Source: JBEIUL01 sp044356865 (GTDB lineage Bacteria > Planctomycetota > Phycisphaerae > Phycisphaerales > SM1A02). From it: DNA of 7,755 bases. Location: NCBI GenBank assembly GCA_044356865.1, contig JBIKVN010000152.1:1-7755 (forward strand), written 5' to 3'. The notes under the pieces were generated by a model. It saw only the letters and a program-made list of their open reading frames with translations. It was not told the DNA's origin and did not search any database. The position numbers and the translations under genes were made by a program. Numbering within the stretch: position 1 is the stretch's first letter; each line of letters begins with the position of its first letter. This document shows positions 1 through 6,345 of the stretch, in pieces.

Positions 1-613
1 CCGGCCACTCGAGCCCGACGATTCGGGCTTCGGGATGGGCCCGGGTCGAGAGTCGCTCGCCCCACTCCGCCTGCACGGTCGAGATCGGCCGCCCGGTCTG
101 GCGAAAGACCTCGACGGCCCGCTGGGTGCGGCGGCGGTCGTGGGGATGGATCCGGTCCGCGGCGGCGGGGTCGACCCGCGCGAGCTCCGCGCGGAGTTCG
201 CCGGGCGGCATCGCATCGAGTTCGGCCCGCAGCGCGGGATCGGGATCGGGCCCGGCGAAGAGGCCTTCGAGAAGCGCCCGCAGGTAGAGGCTCGTCCCGC
301 CCACCACGATCGGTACCCGCCCGCGGCTCCGGATGTCGGCGATCGCCGACTCGGCAAGCCGCCGCCATTCCTCGACGGTGAATCCCTCCGTCCGCGGATC
401 CGCGATGTCGAGCAGGTGGTGGGGTACCGCGGCCCGTTCCTCGGCGGTGGGCTTCGCGGTGCCGATGTCCATGCCGCGGTAGACCTGCATCGAATCGGCG
501 CCGATGCACTCGCCGCCGACGCGTCGGGCGAGCTCGATCGCGAGCCGGGTCTTCCCGCCGGCGGTCGGGCCGATCACGACCAGCAGGGTTCTCTCGGGAG
601 CGGGTTCGACCAC
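1..613 (-). CDS. miaA: tRNA dimethylallyltransferase MiaA, N-terminal part (cut by window edge)
   Basis: MiaA transfers a dimethylallyl group to N6 of A37 in tRNAs that read codons beginning with U; it acts in the cytoplasm. The 204 codons visible, read on the minus strand, show the family landmarks in order. These are a P-loop GPTAGGKT (residues 15-22), DSMQVYRGMDIGTAKP (40-55) with Asp40 at the expected general-base position, HHLLDI (65-70), GGTSLYLRALLEGL (105-118), and near the edge an RRRTQRAVEVFRQTGRPIS stretch typical of the region after the insertion domain. The family is about 300 residues long, so roughly the last third lies beyond position 1. The start is GTG at 613-611, 14 residues before the P-loop, as is usual; no in-frame ATG fits. 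No strong Shine-Dalgarno is visible. The gene is divergent from pgk with only 33 nt between the starts. Identity is near certain from the motifs; the exact start is slightly less sure. Confidence 0.95.
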   Translation of the reverse strand, partial: MVEPAPERTLLVVIGPTAGGKTRLAIELARRVGGECIGADSMQVYRGMDIGTAKPTAEERAAVPHHLLDIADPRTEGFTVEEWRRLAESAIADIRSRGRVPIVVGGTSLYLRALLEGLFAGPDPDPALRAELDAMPPGELRAELARVDPAAADRIHPHDRRRTQRAVEVFRQTGRPISTVQAEWGERLSTRAHPEARIVGLEWP

Positions 614-646
614 GCGGGTAGTATCGCCGCCCGGGAATCCCTCGCC
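614..646. promoter_or_regulatory. Short divergent miaA/pgk intergenic region with a symmetric -10-like element
   Basis: Only 33 nt lie between the GTG of miaA and the ATG of pgk, so any promoters must overlap each other or sit inside the flanking genes. The one AT-richer patch is TAGTAT (619-624), which matches the sigma-70 -10 consensus TATAAT at four of six positions. Its complement reads GATACT (625-620), also four of six. The plus copy ends 22 nt before the pgk ATG. The minus copy ends 6 nt before the miaA GTG, which would give a nearly leaderless miaA mRNA. No convincing -35 box was found on either strand. The regulatory role is inferred. Confidence 0.35.
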
Positions 647-1888
647 ATGACCCACTCCGCCCGTCCCCTCAAGCGTCGCATCGATTCGGTCCCCGTGACC
701 GGCCGGAAGGTCCTCGTCCGCGTCGACTACAACGTGCCCGTCGAGGCGGGCCGCATCGGCGACGACCGCCGCATCAAGGCTTCGTTGCCGACCCTGCGCT
801 CGGTGCTCGAGCGTGGCGGCAGCCTGGTGCTGATGAGCCACCTCGGCCGCCCCGAGGGCAAGGGATTCGAAGCCGCCGACAGCCTCGAGCCCTGCGCCCG
901 TCGCCTCGCGGAACTGCTCGGGCCGCTCGCCCCGCACGGCGTGGTGGTGCCCGGGAAGGACTGCACCGACGAGGCGAGCGCCGCGGCGGTCGCGAGTCTC
1001 GCGCCGGGCGGCGTGCTGCTGCTCGAGAACCTCCGGTTCCACAAGGGCGAGAAGAAGGGCGACCCGGCGTTCGCCGCCCGGCTCGCCTCCTACGGCGACC
1101 TCTACGTGAACGACGCCTTCGGGACAAGCCATCGCACCGACGCCTCGATGTACGCGGTGCCGCTCGCGATGGCGGGCAAGCCGCGGGTCGCGGGGTTCCT
1201 GCTGGACGCCGAGCTCGAGTACCTCATGGCCCGGCTCGAGAGCCCGGCGCGGCCGTTCGTCGCCGCCCTCGGCGGGGCGAAGGTCTCGGACAAGCTCCTC
1301 GCGATCGAACGGCTGCTCGCCACCTGCGACACCGTGCTGGTGGGCGGCGCGATGGCCTACACGCTGCTCAAGGCCCGAGGGCTCGGGACCGGCTCGAGCC
1401 TCGTCGAGCCGGACATGGCCGAGACGGCGAAGGCGATCCTCGCGAAGGCGTCCGCGCCCGGCGCCCGTTGCCGGCTCCTGCTGCCGGTCGACCATGTCTG
1501 CGGCGAGCGGCTCGCGGCGGGCGTCGCGACCCGTACCGTCGAGGGCGAGATCCCCGCGGGCTGGATGGGGCTTGATATCGGCCCGAAAACCGAGGCGTTG
1601 TTCTCGGCGGCCGTGGCCGAGGCGAAGACCTTCGTCTGGAACGGACCGATGGGGGTGTTCGAGACCAGGCCGTTCGATCGGGGCACCCGGGCCCTCGCCG
1701 AGGCGGCGGCGGCCGCGACCGCGCGGGGAACCGTCACGATCGCCGGCGGGGGCGACACCGCCGCGGCGGTCGAGGAGTTCGGATACGCCTCCCGATTCAG
1801 CCATGTCTCGACGGGCGGGGGCGCCAGCCTCGAGGTCCTCGAGGGCAAGCACCTCACCTGCCTCGATGCCCTCGACGGGCCGGTCTGA
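647..1888 (+). CDS. pgk: Phosphoglycerate kinase
   Basis: Pgk catalyses the reversible transfer of phosphate from 1,3-bisphosphoglycerate to ADP in glycolysis (reverse in gluconeogenesis or carbon fixation); it is a cytoplasmic monomer. The 413-residue product is a normal full length. Substrate-side motifs are RVDYNVPV (25-32, with Asp27 and Asn29), Arg42, SHLGRP (64-69), LLENLRFH with Arg130, and NDAFGTSHR with Arg163. Nucleotide-side motifs are GGAKVSDK (209-216), MGLDIGP, WNGPMGVFE (ending at Glu339), GGGDT (367-371) and HVSTGGGAS (386-394). Everything needed for catalysis appears present. The reading frame stays open far upstream, but that part is antisense to miaA. The ATG at 647 is chosen because the Pgk-like N-terminus begins there and it lies just outside miaA. 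Only weak Shine-Dalgarno character is visible. Downstream is a 98-nt gap, so pgk may be a separate transcript or the first gene of the following operon. Confidence 0.97.
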   Translation: MTHSARPLKRRIDSVPVTGRKVLVRVDYNVPVEAGRIGDDRRIKASLPTLRSVLERGGSLVLMSHLGRPEGKGFEAADSLEPCARRLAELLGPLAPHGVVVPGKDCTDEASAAAVASLAPGGVLLLENLRFHKGEKKGDPAFAARLASYGDLYVNDAFGTSHRTDASMYAVPLAMAGKPRVAGFLLDAELEYLMARLESPARPFVAALGGAKVSDKLLAIERLLATCDTVLVGGAMAYTLLKARGLGTGSSLVEPDMAETAKAILAKASAPGARCRLLLPVDHVCGERLAAGVATRTVEGEIPAGWMGLDIGPKTEALFSAAVAEAKTFVWNGPMGVFETRPFDRGTRALAEAAAAATARGTVTIAGGGDTAAAVEEFGYASRFSHVSTGGGASLEVLEGKHLTCLDALDGPV

Positions 1889-1894
1889 CCGGGC

Positions 1895-1912
1895 CTTCGG
1901 CGGCAACCGAAG
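1895..1912 (+). terminator. Small hairpin after pgk, possible weak terminator or attenuator
   Basis: CTTCGG (1895-1900) and CCGAAG (1907-1912) form a perfect 6-bp inverted repeat around a 6-nt loop, starting 7 nt after the pgk stop codon. No T-tract follows, so it does not meet the criteria for a standard intrinsic terminator. It could be an mRNA 3'-end stabiliser, a weak pause site, or chance in GC-rich DNA. Confidence 0.25.
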
Positions 1913-1935
1913 TCGATCCGGGCGGTTCGGGTCGA

Positions 1936-1941
1936 TACAGT
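1936..1941 (+). promoter_or_regulatory. Candidate -10 element upstream of the thioredoxin-TPR gene
   Basis: TACAGT matches TATAAT at four of six positions and lies in the one AT-richer spot of the 98-nt gap after pgk, 45 nt before the next ATG. With a 17-nt spacer the -35 position would read TCGATC, matching only three of six of TTGACA, so support is weak. Just downstream, GTCCC (1946-1950) and GGGAC (1955-1959) can pair as a 5-bp stem with a 4-nt loop in the presumed leader. If real, this promoter would drive the five-gene train from 1987 onward independently of pgk. Confidence 0.25.
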
Positions 1942-1976
1942 ACGAGTCCCATCCGGGACCCTCGAACGAACCCTCC

Positions 1977-1981
1977 AGGAG
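1977..1981 (+). promoter_or_regulatory. Shine-Dalgarno for the thioredoxin-TPR gene
   Basis: AGGAG sits 5 nt before the ATG at 1987, a near-ideal spacing. It fixes the start of the downstream gene and is one of only two strong Shine-Dalgarno sequences in the window, the other being that of accD. Confidence 0.8.
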
Positions 1982-1986
1982 ACGCC

Positions 1987-3039
1987 ATGCGAATCCGCCA
2001 ACTGCTCGTGTCCGCCCTCGCGATCGCCCTCGTGCCGTTCGCCCCGACCGCTTCGGCCCAGCAGTCGAAGCTCCGCGTCGGCGATCCCGCGCCGGCCCTC
2101 TCGGTCGACGAGTGGGTGGGCGGCGAGGGCCCGGGCTCCTTCGACGCCGAGCGCGTCTATGTCGTCGAGTTCTGGGCGACCTGGTGCGGGCCCTGCCGGC
2201 AGTCGATTCCCCACCTGAATGAGCTGCACGAGCAGTTCTCGGGCAAGGGGCTCACCATCCTCGGCATCTCCGACGAGAAGCCCGAGGTCGTCAAGCCGTG
2301 GGTGCAGGCCAAGGGCTCGGGCATGGCGTACCAGGTCGGTATCGACCCCGACAAGTCGATGAACCAGGCGTGGATGGAACCCGCGGGCCAGAAGGGCATC
2401 CCGGCGGCGTTCGTGGTCGGGAAGACCGGCAAGGTCGTCTACATCGGTCACCCGCTCGATCCGGAGTTCGACAAGGTGGTGCGGGCGGCCCTCAGCGGCC
2501 GCTACGACCCGCAGGTCCAGGCGAAGGCGAAGCCGATGATCGACGCGGGCCGCCGCGCCGCGAAGGTCAAGAACTGGCGCGAGGCCTACCGCTTCTTCGA
2601 CGAGGCGATCGCGGTCGATCCGAAGGTGATGGCTCCGGCGGCGCTCGAGCGCTACAAGATCCAGCTCACCCAGCAGCAGGACGCCGAAGGCGCGGCCAAG
2701 TACGGGCGTTCGCTCCTGCAGACCTACGCCGACGACCCGGCGTTTCTCGGCGACTTCGCCCAGGCGGTGGTGACCGATCCGGACATCTCGCCGCGGGATC
2801 TCGAACTCGCGAAGGCCGCCGCGGCCGAGATGATGAAGACCGCCGGCCGCGGCAGTCCGGCGCTCCTGGCGAAGCTCGCGGCCGTGCAGTTCCACACCGG
2901 CGAGTTGGACACGGCCATCGAGACGCAGATGGAAGCCTGGATGGGCGCCTCGAAAGCCGAGAAGGCCGAGTTCAAGCGGCAGCTTGATTCCTACCGCGCG
3001 GCCCAGAAGGCCACCGCGGGTTCGGGCCAGCCGAAGTGA
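1987..3039 (+). CDS. Exported TlpA/ResA-like thioredoxin-fold protein with C-terminal TPR-like domain
   Basis: The 350-residue product begins with a Sec signal peptide: basic start (Arg2, Arg4), hydrophobic core from about residue 6 to 19, and an Ala-Ser-Ala site predicting cleavage after residue 24. Residues 28-170 form a TlpA/ResA/AhpC-TSA type thioredoxin domain. It has the redox motif WCGPC (Cys67 and Cys70) and the conserved cis-proline at Pro139 (GIP). Such proteins reduce or exchange disulfides outside the cytoplasm. The remaining part is helical and TPR-like. One unit lies around 188-212 (KNWREAYRFFDEAIAVDP fits the TPR consensus) and another around 292-330 (HTGELDTAIETQMEAW). The TPRs suggest a binding partner. 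The substrate, the partner and the reductant (a CcdA or DsbD type protein) are not visible here. The start is fixed by AGGAG at 1977-1981. The last codons overlap the rpe start. The fold is certain; the cellular role is unknown. Confidence 0.9.
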   Translation: MRIRQLLVSALAIALVPFAPTASAQQSKLRVGDPAPALSVDEWVGGEGPGSFDAERVYVVEFWATWCGPCRQSIPHLNELHEQFSGKGLTILGISDEKPEVVKPWVQAKGSGMAYQVGIDPDKSMNQAWMEPAGQKGIPAAFVVGKTGKVVYIGHPLDPEFDKVVRAALSGRYDPQVQAKAKPMIDAGRRAAKVKNWREAYRFFDEAIAVDPKVMAPAALERYKIQLTQQQDAEGAAKYGRSLLQTYADDPAFLGDFAQAVVTDPDISPRDLELAKAAAAEMMKTAGRGSPALLAKLAAVQFHTGELDTAIETQMEAWMGASKAEKAEFKRQLDSYRAAQKATAGSGQPK

Positions 3040-3761
3040 TCGTGGCGGGGCGCCCGGAGCCGGTCGCGGGATCTTCGCGTCGCGACGCGCTGGTCCGTAC
3101 GCCGCCGACGGCGCTCGTCGCGCCGAGCGTCCTGAGCGCCGACTTCACGCGGCTCGGCGAGGAGATCGAGTCGGTCCTCGCGGCCGGCGCGGACCTCGTG
3201 CACCTCGACGTGATGGACGGTCACTTCGTGCCGAACCTGTCGATGGGGCCGGCCCTCTGCGGTTCGGTGCGGAAGCGGTTCCCCTCGCTCTTCCTCGACG
3301 TGCACCTGATGGTGTCCGATCCGCTCGCGTTCGTGGGACCCTTCGTCGATGCCGGTGCCGACCTCTGCTCGTTCCATGTCGAGGCGGCCGATGATCCCGC
3401 GGCGGTCGCCGCCCGGATCCGCGAGACCGGGGCCCTTGCGGGCCTGGCGATCAACCCGGGGACCGAAGTCGCCCGGGTGCTGCCGTTTGTCGGCGCGGTC
3501 GACCTGGTCCTCGTCATGAGCGTGCAACCGGGGTACGCCGGGCAGTCCTTCCGGAGCGAGGTGCTCGCGAAATGCCGCGAGATCGCCCCGCGGCTCGGGC
3601 CCGGGCAGCGGCTCGAGATCGACGGCGGGGTGGCGCCCGCGAACGCCGCCGCGTGCCGCGAGGCCGGCTGCGATGTCCTGGTCGCGGCGAGCGCGATCTT
3701 CGGTGCGACCGACCGGACCGCGGTGATCCGTTCGCTGCGCGGCGCCCCGCCGGTATCCTGA
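3036..3761 (+). CDS. rpe: Ribulose-phosphate 3-epimerase
   Basis: Rpe interconverts ribulose 5-phosphate and xylulose 5-phosphate in the pentose phosphate (and Calvin) pathway; it is a metal-dependent TIM barrel in the cytoplasm. Visible motifs are APSVLSADF (29-37), HLDVMDGHFVPN (56-67), LDVHLMV (87-93), INPGTEV (139-145), MSVQPGYAGQSF (161-172) and EIDGGV (194-199). The expected metal and catalytic residues are present: His56, Asp58, His90 and Asp196. The phosphate-binding end VAASAIFG is also there. The 241-residue length is slightly above the usual 220-230 because of an N-terminal extension of about 20 residues. The chosen start is GTG at 3036, which overlaps the preceding stop as GTGA and suggests translational coupling. 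GTG at 3042 is an alternative, and no ATG is available. No strong Shine-Dalgarno is seen. A 20-nt gap leads to accD. Confidence 0.95.
   Translation: MIVAGRPEPVAGSSRRDALVRTPPTALVAPSVLSADFTRLGEEIESVLAAGADLVHLDVMDGHFVPNLSMGPALCGSVRKRFPSLFLDVHLMVSDPLAFVGPFVDAGADLCSFHVEAADDPAAVAARIRETGALAGLAINPGTEVARVLPFVGAVDLVLVMSVQPGYAGQSFRSEVLAKCREIAPRLGPGQRLEIDGGVAPANAAACREAGCDVLVAASAIFGATDRTAVIRSLRGAPPVS
3754..3759 (+). promoter_or_regulatory. Possible -10-like hexamer ahead of accD
   Basis: TATCCT matches TATAAT at four of six positions and overlaps the rpe stop codon by one base. It ends exactly 22 nt before the accD start, the same spacing as TAGTAT before pgk. No good -35 box was found (TTCGCT at 3731-3736 is poor). 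It could be an internal operon promoter or chance. Confidence 0.2.
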
Positions 3762-3770
3762 CCGCCCCCG

Positions 3771-3775
3771 AGGAG
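3771..3775 (+). promoter_or_regulatory. Shine-Dalgarno for accD
   Basis: AGGAG lies 6 nt before GTG at 3782. It decides the accD start, since the frame stays open upstream into rpe and the next in-frame ATG (encoding residue 31) falls just before the zinc-ribbon cysteines. Confidence 0.8.
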
Positions 3776-3781
3776 CGTCCC

Positions 3782-4639
3782 GTGGCCGACCAGACCATCC
3801 CGCTCGCCCCGCTCGCAGCCGATCCCGCCTCCGAATTCGCCGAGAAGAAGGGCGTGCCGGAAGGGCTCTGGATGAAGTGCCCGGGCTGCGCCGAGACGGT
3901 CTTCCGCAAGGCCGTCGAGAGCAACCTCGATGTCTGCCCGAAGTGCCAGCACCATCTGCGGGTCAGCGGTCGGCGTCGCGTCGAACAGCTCGTCGATCCC
4001 GACAGCTTCGAGCCGTTCAACGCCGACCTCGCGCCGTCCGACCCGCTCGGGTTCATCGACGGGAAGCCCTATTCGGCCCGGCTTCGCGACGCCCAGCGGA
4101 AGACCGGAGAACTCGACGCCCTCCAGACCGGCTACGGATTCATCAAGGGTCGCCGCGCGGTGATCGCCGCGATGGACTTCACCTTCTTCGCGGGCTCCAT
4201 GGGCTCGGTGGTCGGCGAGAAGCTCACCCAGGCGATCGAGCGGGCCACCGACGCCGACCTGCCGCTCGTGGTGGTGAGCTGCTCGGGCGGGGCCCGCATG
4301 CAGGAGTCGGGCTTCTCGCTGATGCAGATGGCCAAGACCAGCGCCGCCCTGGCCCGTTTCCACGAGGCCGGCGGGCTCTTCATCTCGGTGCTCGCCGACC
4401 CGACCACCGGCGGCGTCACCGCGAGTTTCGCGATGCTCGGCGATGTCATCCTCGCCGAACCGAAGGCTCTCGTCGGGTTCGCCGGTCCGCGGGTCATCGC
4501 CAACACCATCCGCAAGGAACTCCCGCCCGGCTTCCAGTCGGCCGAATTCCTTCTCGATGCGGGCTTCGTCGACCGCATCGTGCACCGAAAGGATCTCCGC
4601 AGCGAGATCGGCCGGATCATCGACTTCGCGAACAAGTGA
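3782..4639 (+). CDS. accD: Acetyl-CoA carboxylase, carboxyltransferase subunit beta
   Basis: AccD, with AccA, forms the carboxyltransferase that moves CO2 from carboxybiotin to acetyl-CoA to make malonyl-CoA, the committed step of fatty acid synthesis. The 285-residue product has the N-terminal four-cysteine zinc ribbon (Cys33, Cys36, Cys52, Cys55; CPGC and CPKC). The crotonase-like carboxyltransferase core follows, with GSMGSVVGEK, SGGARMQE, SLMQMAKTSAAL, DPTTGGVTASFAMLGD, AEPKALVGFAGPRVI and LPPGFQSAEFLLDAGFVD. All closely match the bacterial family, which usually has 280-300 residues. GTG at 3782 is chosen for its well-placed AGGAG. Its partner genes accA, accB and accC are not in this window. 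The stop overlaps the lnt start as GTGA. Located between rpe and lnt, it links acyl-chain supply to envelope maturation, although that link is inference from position only. Confidence 0.96.
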   Translation: MADQTIPLAPLAADPASEFAEKKGVPEGLWMKCPGCAETVFRKAVESNLDVCPKCQHHLRVSGRRRVEQLVDPDSFEPFNADLAPSDPLGFIDGKPYSARLRDAQRKTGELDALQTGYGFIKGRRAVIAAMDFTFFAGSMGSVVGEKLTQAIERATDADLPLVVVSCSGGARMQESGFSLMQMAKTSAALARFHEAGGLFISVLADPTTGGVTASFAMLGDVILAEPKALVGFAGPRVIANTIRKELPPGFQSAEFLLDAGFVDRIVHRKDLRSEIGRIIDFANK

Positions 4640-6345
4640 ACCGGACCGCACGCGTGTCCGAGGCGGCCACCGATCGCGGGCGGATTCTCGCGATCGCCGC
4701 GGCGACGCTGGCGTTTCCGACGTTTTTCATCCTGGCGTGGCCGCCGTTCGGCTTCGCCGCGCTCGCGTGGGTCGCGCTCGTCCCGCTCACGGCCATCGCG
4801 GTCCTGGTGCGACGGGGCTGGCTGGCGTTCCTGCTGGCGTTCCTCGCGGCCGCCCCCGCCTGGACCTGGCTCGAGGCCTGGCTCTGGGGGCTCACGCCGC
4901 CCGGGACCGTGGCGCTGGTCCTCTTCTGCAGTTCGTTCGCGGGGCTGTACGCCCTCAGCCTCGGGAGGCTCGTGCGCTCGCCCCGCTTCGGCGGCTGGCC
5001 TCTCGGCTTCCTCGCCCCGGTCGCGTGGTGCGGCGTCGAGTACCTGCGGAGCGATCTGGTCCTGGGCGGCTACGGGTGGTTCCCGCTGGGGCTCGCGACG
5101 CTCGGCGGGGCGGACGCCCCCGGTCCGTTCGCGGGCGGGGCGAGCCTGCTCGGCTGGTCGTTCGTCTCGGCCGCCTGTGCGGCGTCGGCCGGGGTCCTCG
5201 TCGACCTCGTCCGGCGGCGGCGGGGGGCGTGGCGGGGGATGCACGGGGCCGCGGTCGCGGTTGCCCTGGCGGTTCCGTTCGTGCTGTCGCTCCACGGCCG
5301 GTCGTGGGAAGGCCTTGAGGGTCCGACCGGGCCGGCGACGGTCCTCGTCCAGACCGATCTGCCGATGTCGAACAAGCTGGCCTGGAGCCGCGAGGACCAG
5401 CTTCGCGACATCCCCGGGTTCATCCAGCTGACCTACGCCGGCCGGCGGGAGGCACGGGACGCGGGGCTCGAGCCGGATCTCTTCGTCTGGCCCGAGACGA
5501 CGCTTCCGGGTTTCGGCCTCGAGCCCGCGACCGTGCGCACGCTCGTCGACGGCGGGTTCTGGCCGGGCTCGCTCTTCTCCGATGCGGTCGCCGATCTCGC
5601 CCGCGAGCTCGGCCGCCCGCTCCTGGTCGGCAGCAACGCCTACCTCGGGCTGGCCGCGGTCGAGGGCCGCTGGACCTGGGAACGGCAGTTCAACAGCGCC
5701 TACCTTGTCGACGGCGAGGGACCGTTTCCTCGGTACGACAAGTTGCTCTTGACCCCGTTCGGCGAGGAAATGCCGCTCATCAGCCGCTGGGAGTGGCTCG
5801 AGCAGCAGCTGCTCGCGATCGGCGCGCCGGGCATGGCCTTCGATCTCGACGCCGGCGAGCGACCGGTGCGTTTCGAGATTCCCTATCGGGACGGGAGCGG
5901 CCAGGAGCGGGTCGCCCGCCTCGCCACCCCGATCTGCTTCGAGGACTCGGTGCCGAAGGTCTGCCGCCGGCTCGCCTTCGACGGCGGCGAACGGAGGGCC
6001 GAGCTGCTCGTGAACCTTTCGAACGACGGCTGGCTTCTCGACAGCCAGATGGCCCGCGAGCACCATGTGCTGCACGCCCGCGGCACGGCGCTGGCCCTGC
6101 GGACGCCGATGCTTCGGGCCGCGAACACCGGATTGAGCGTGGCGATCTCGGCCGACGGCCGCATCACCCATCGGATCGGCGAGGGAACGGCCGGGCAGGG
6201 CGAGCGGGCGGGTACGCTTTCGGTCCGACCGGCCCTCGGGACGGGAACGCCCCTTTTCGCGAGGATCGGCGATACTTGGCCGATCCTCTGTCTCGCCCTG
6301 CTCACCGTGGCCCTGCTCCTCTCGCGAGGGACCCCTCGATCATGA
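4636..6345 (+). CDS. lnt: Apolipoprotein N-acyltransferase
   Basis: Lnt N-acylates the lipid-modified N-terminal cysteine of lipoproteins using a phospholipid acyl donor; it is an inner-membrane enzyme with a periplasmic nitrilase-fold domain. The 569-residue product has a multi-pass hydrophobic N-terminal half (about 17-219) and a carbon-nitrogen hydrolase domain (about 235-545). A final membrane helix lies near 549-563, the known Lnt topology. The catalytic triad can be assigned as Glu287 (WPETTLPG), Lys369 (YDKLLLTPFGEEMP) and Cys434 (TPICFED). The downstream motif NLSNDGWLLDSQMAREHH and the RTPMLRAANTGLS segment are also typical. Normal Lnt often has NDAWF, so NDGWL is a mild variant. The start is GTG at 4636, overlapping the accD stop as GTGA; GTG at 4654 is an alternative. 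The open frame upstream of 4636 is a shadow of accD. The stop overlaps the next gene as ATGA. Confidence 0.95.
   Translation: MNRTARVSEAATDRGRILAIAAATLAFPTFFILAWPPFGFAALAWVALVPLTAIAVLVRRGWLAFLLAFLAAAPAWTWLEAWLWGLTPPGTVALVLFCSSFAGLYALSLGRLVRSPRFGGWPLGFLAPVAWCGVEYLRSDLVLGGYGWFPLGLATLGGADAPGPFAGGASLLGWSFVSAACAASAGVLVDLVRRRRGAWRGMHGAAVAVALAVPFVLSLHGRSWEGLEGPTGPATVLVQTDLPMSNKLAWSREDQLRDIPGFIQLTYAGRREARDAGLEPDLFVWPETTLPGFGLEPATVRTLVDGGFWPGSLFSDAVADLARELGRPLLVGSNAYLGLAAVEGRWTWERQFNSAYLVDGEGPFPRYDKLLLTPFGEEMPLISRWEWLEQQLLAIGAPGMAFDLDAGERPVRFEIPYRDGSGQERVARLATPICFEDSVPKVCRRLAFDGGERRAELLVNLSNDGWLLDSQMAREHHVLHARGTALALRTPMLRAANTGLSVAISADGRITHRIGEGTAGQGERAGTLSVRPALGTGTPLFARIGDTWPILCLALLTVALLLSRGTPRS

Noticed and set aside
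35..646. Upstream open frame continuous with pgk, which would give a 617-residue protein
   Set aside because: It is antisense to miaA, whose motifs are unmistakable. Pgk homology begins at the ATG at 647.
1357..2895. Long minus-strand open frame (512 codons)
   Set aside because: It is antisense to pgk and the thioredoxin gene, has skewed Arg/Asp/Gly composition and no recognisable motif. Such frames are expected in GC-rich coding DNA.
3572..3781. Upstream extension of the accD frame
   Set aside because: It overlaps the conserved C-terminal part of rpe in another frame. AGGAG and GTG at 3782 give the natural start.
3877..4635. Upstream extension of the lnt frame to an 822-residue protein
   Set aside because: It is an Arg/Pro-rich shadow of accD. 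Lnt-like hydrophobic sequence begins only after 4636.
3221..4651. Long minus-strand open frame (476 codons)
   Set aside because: It is antisense to rpe and accD, with no recognisable domain.
4132..6171. Very long minus-strand open frame (679 codons)
   Set aside because: It is antisense to accD and lnt. Composition is that of a shadow frame despite the length.
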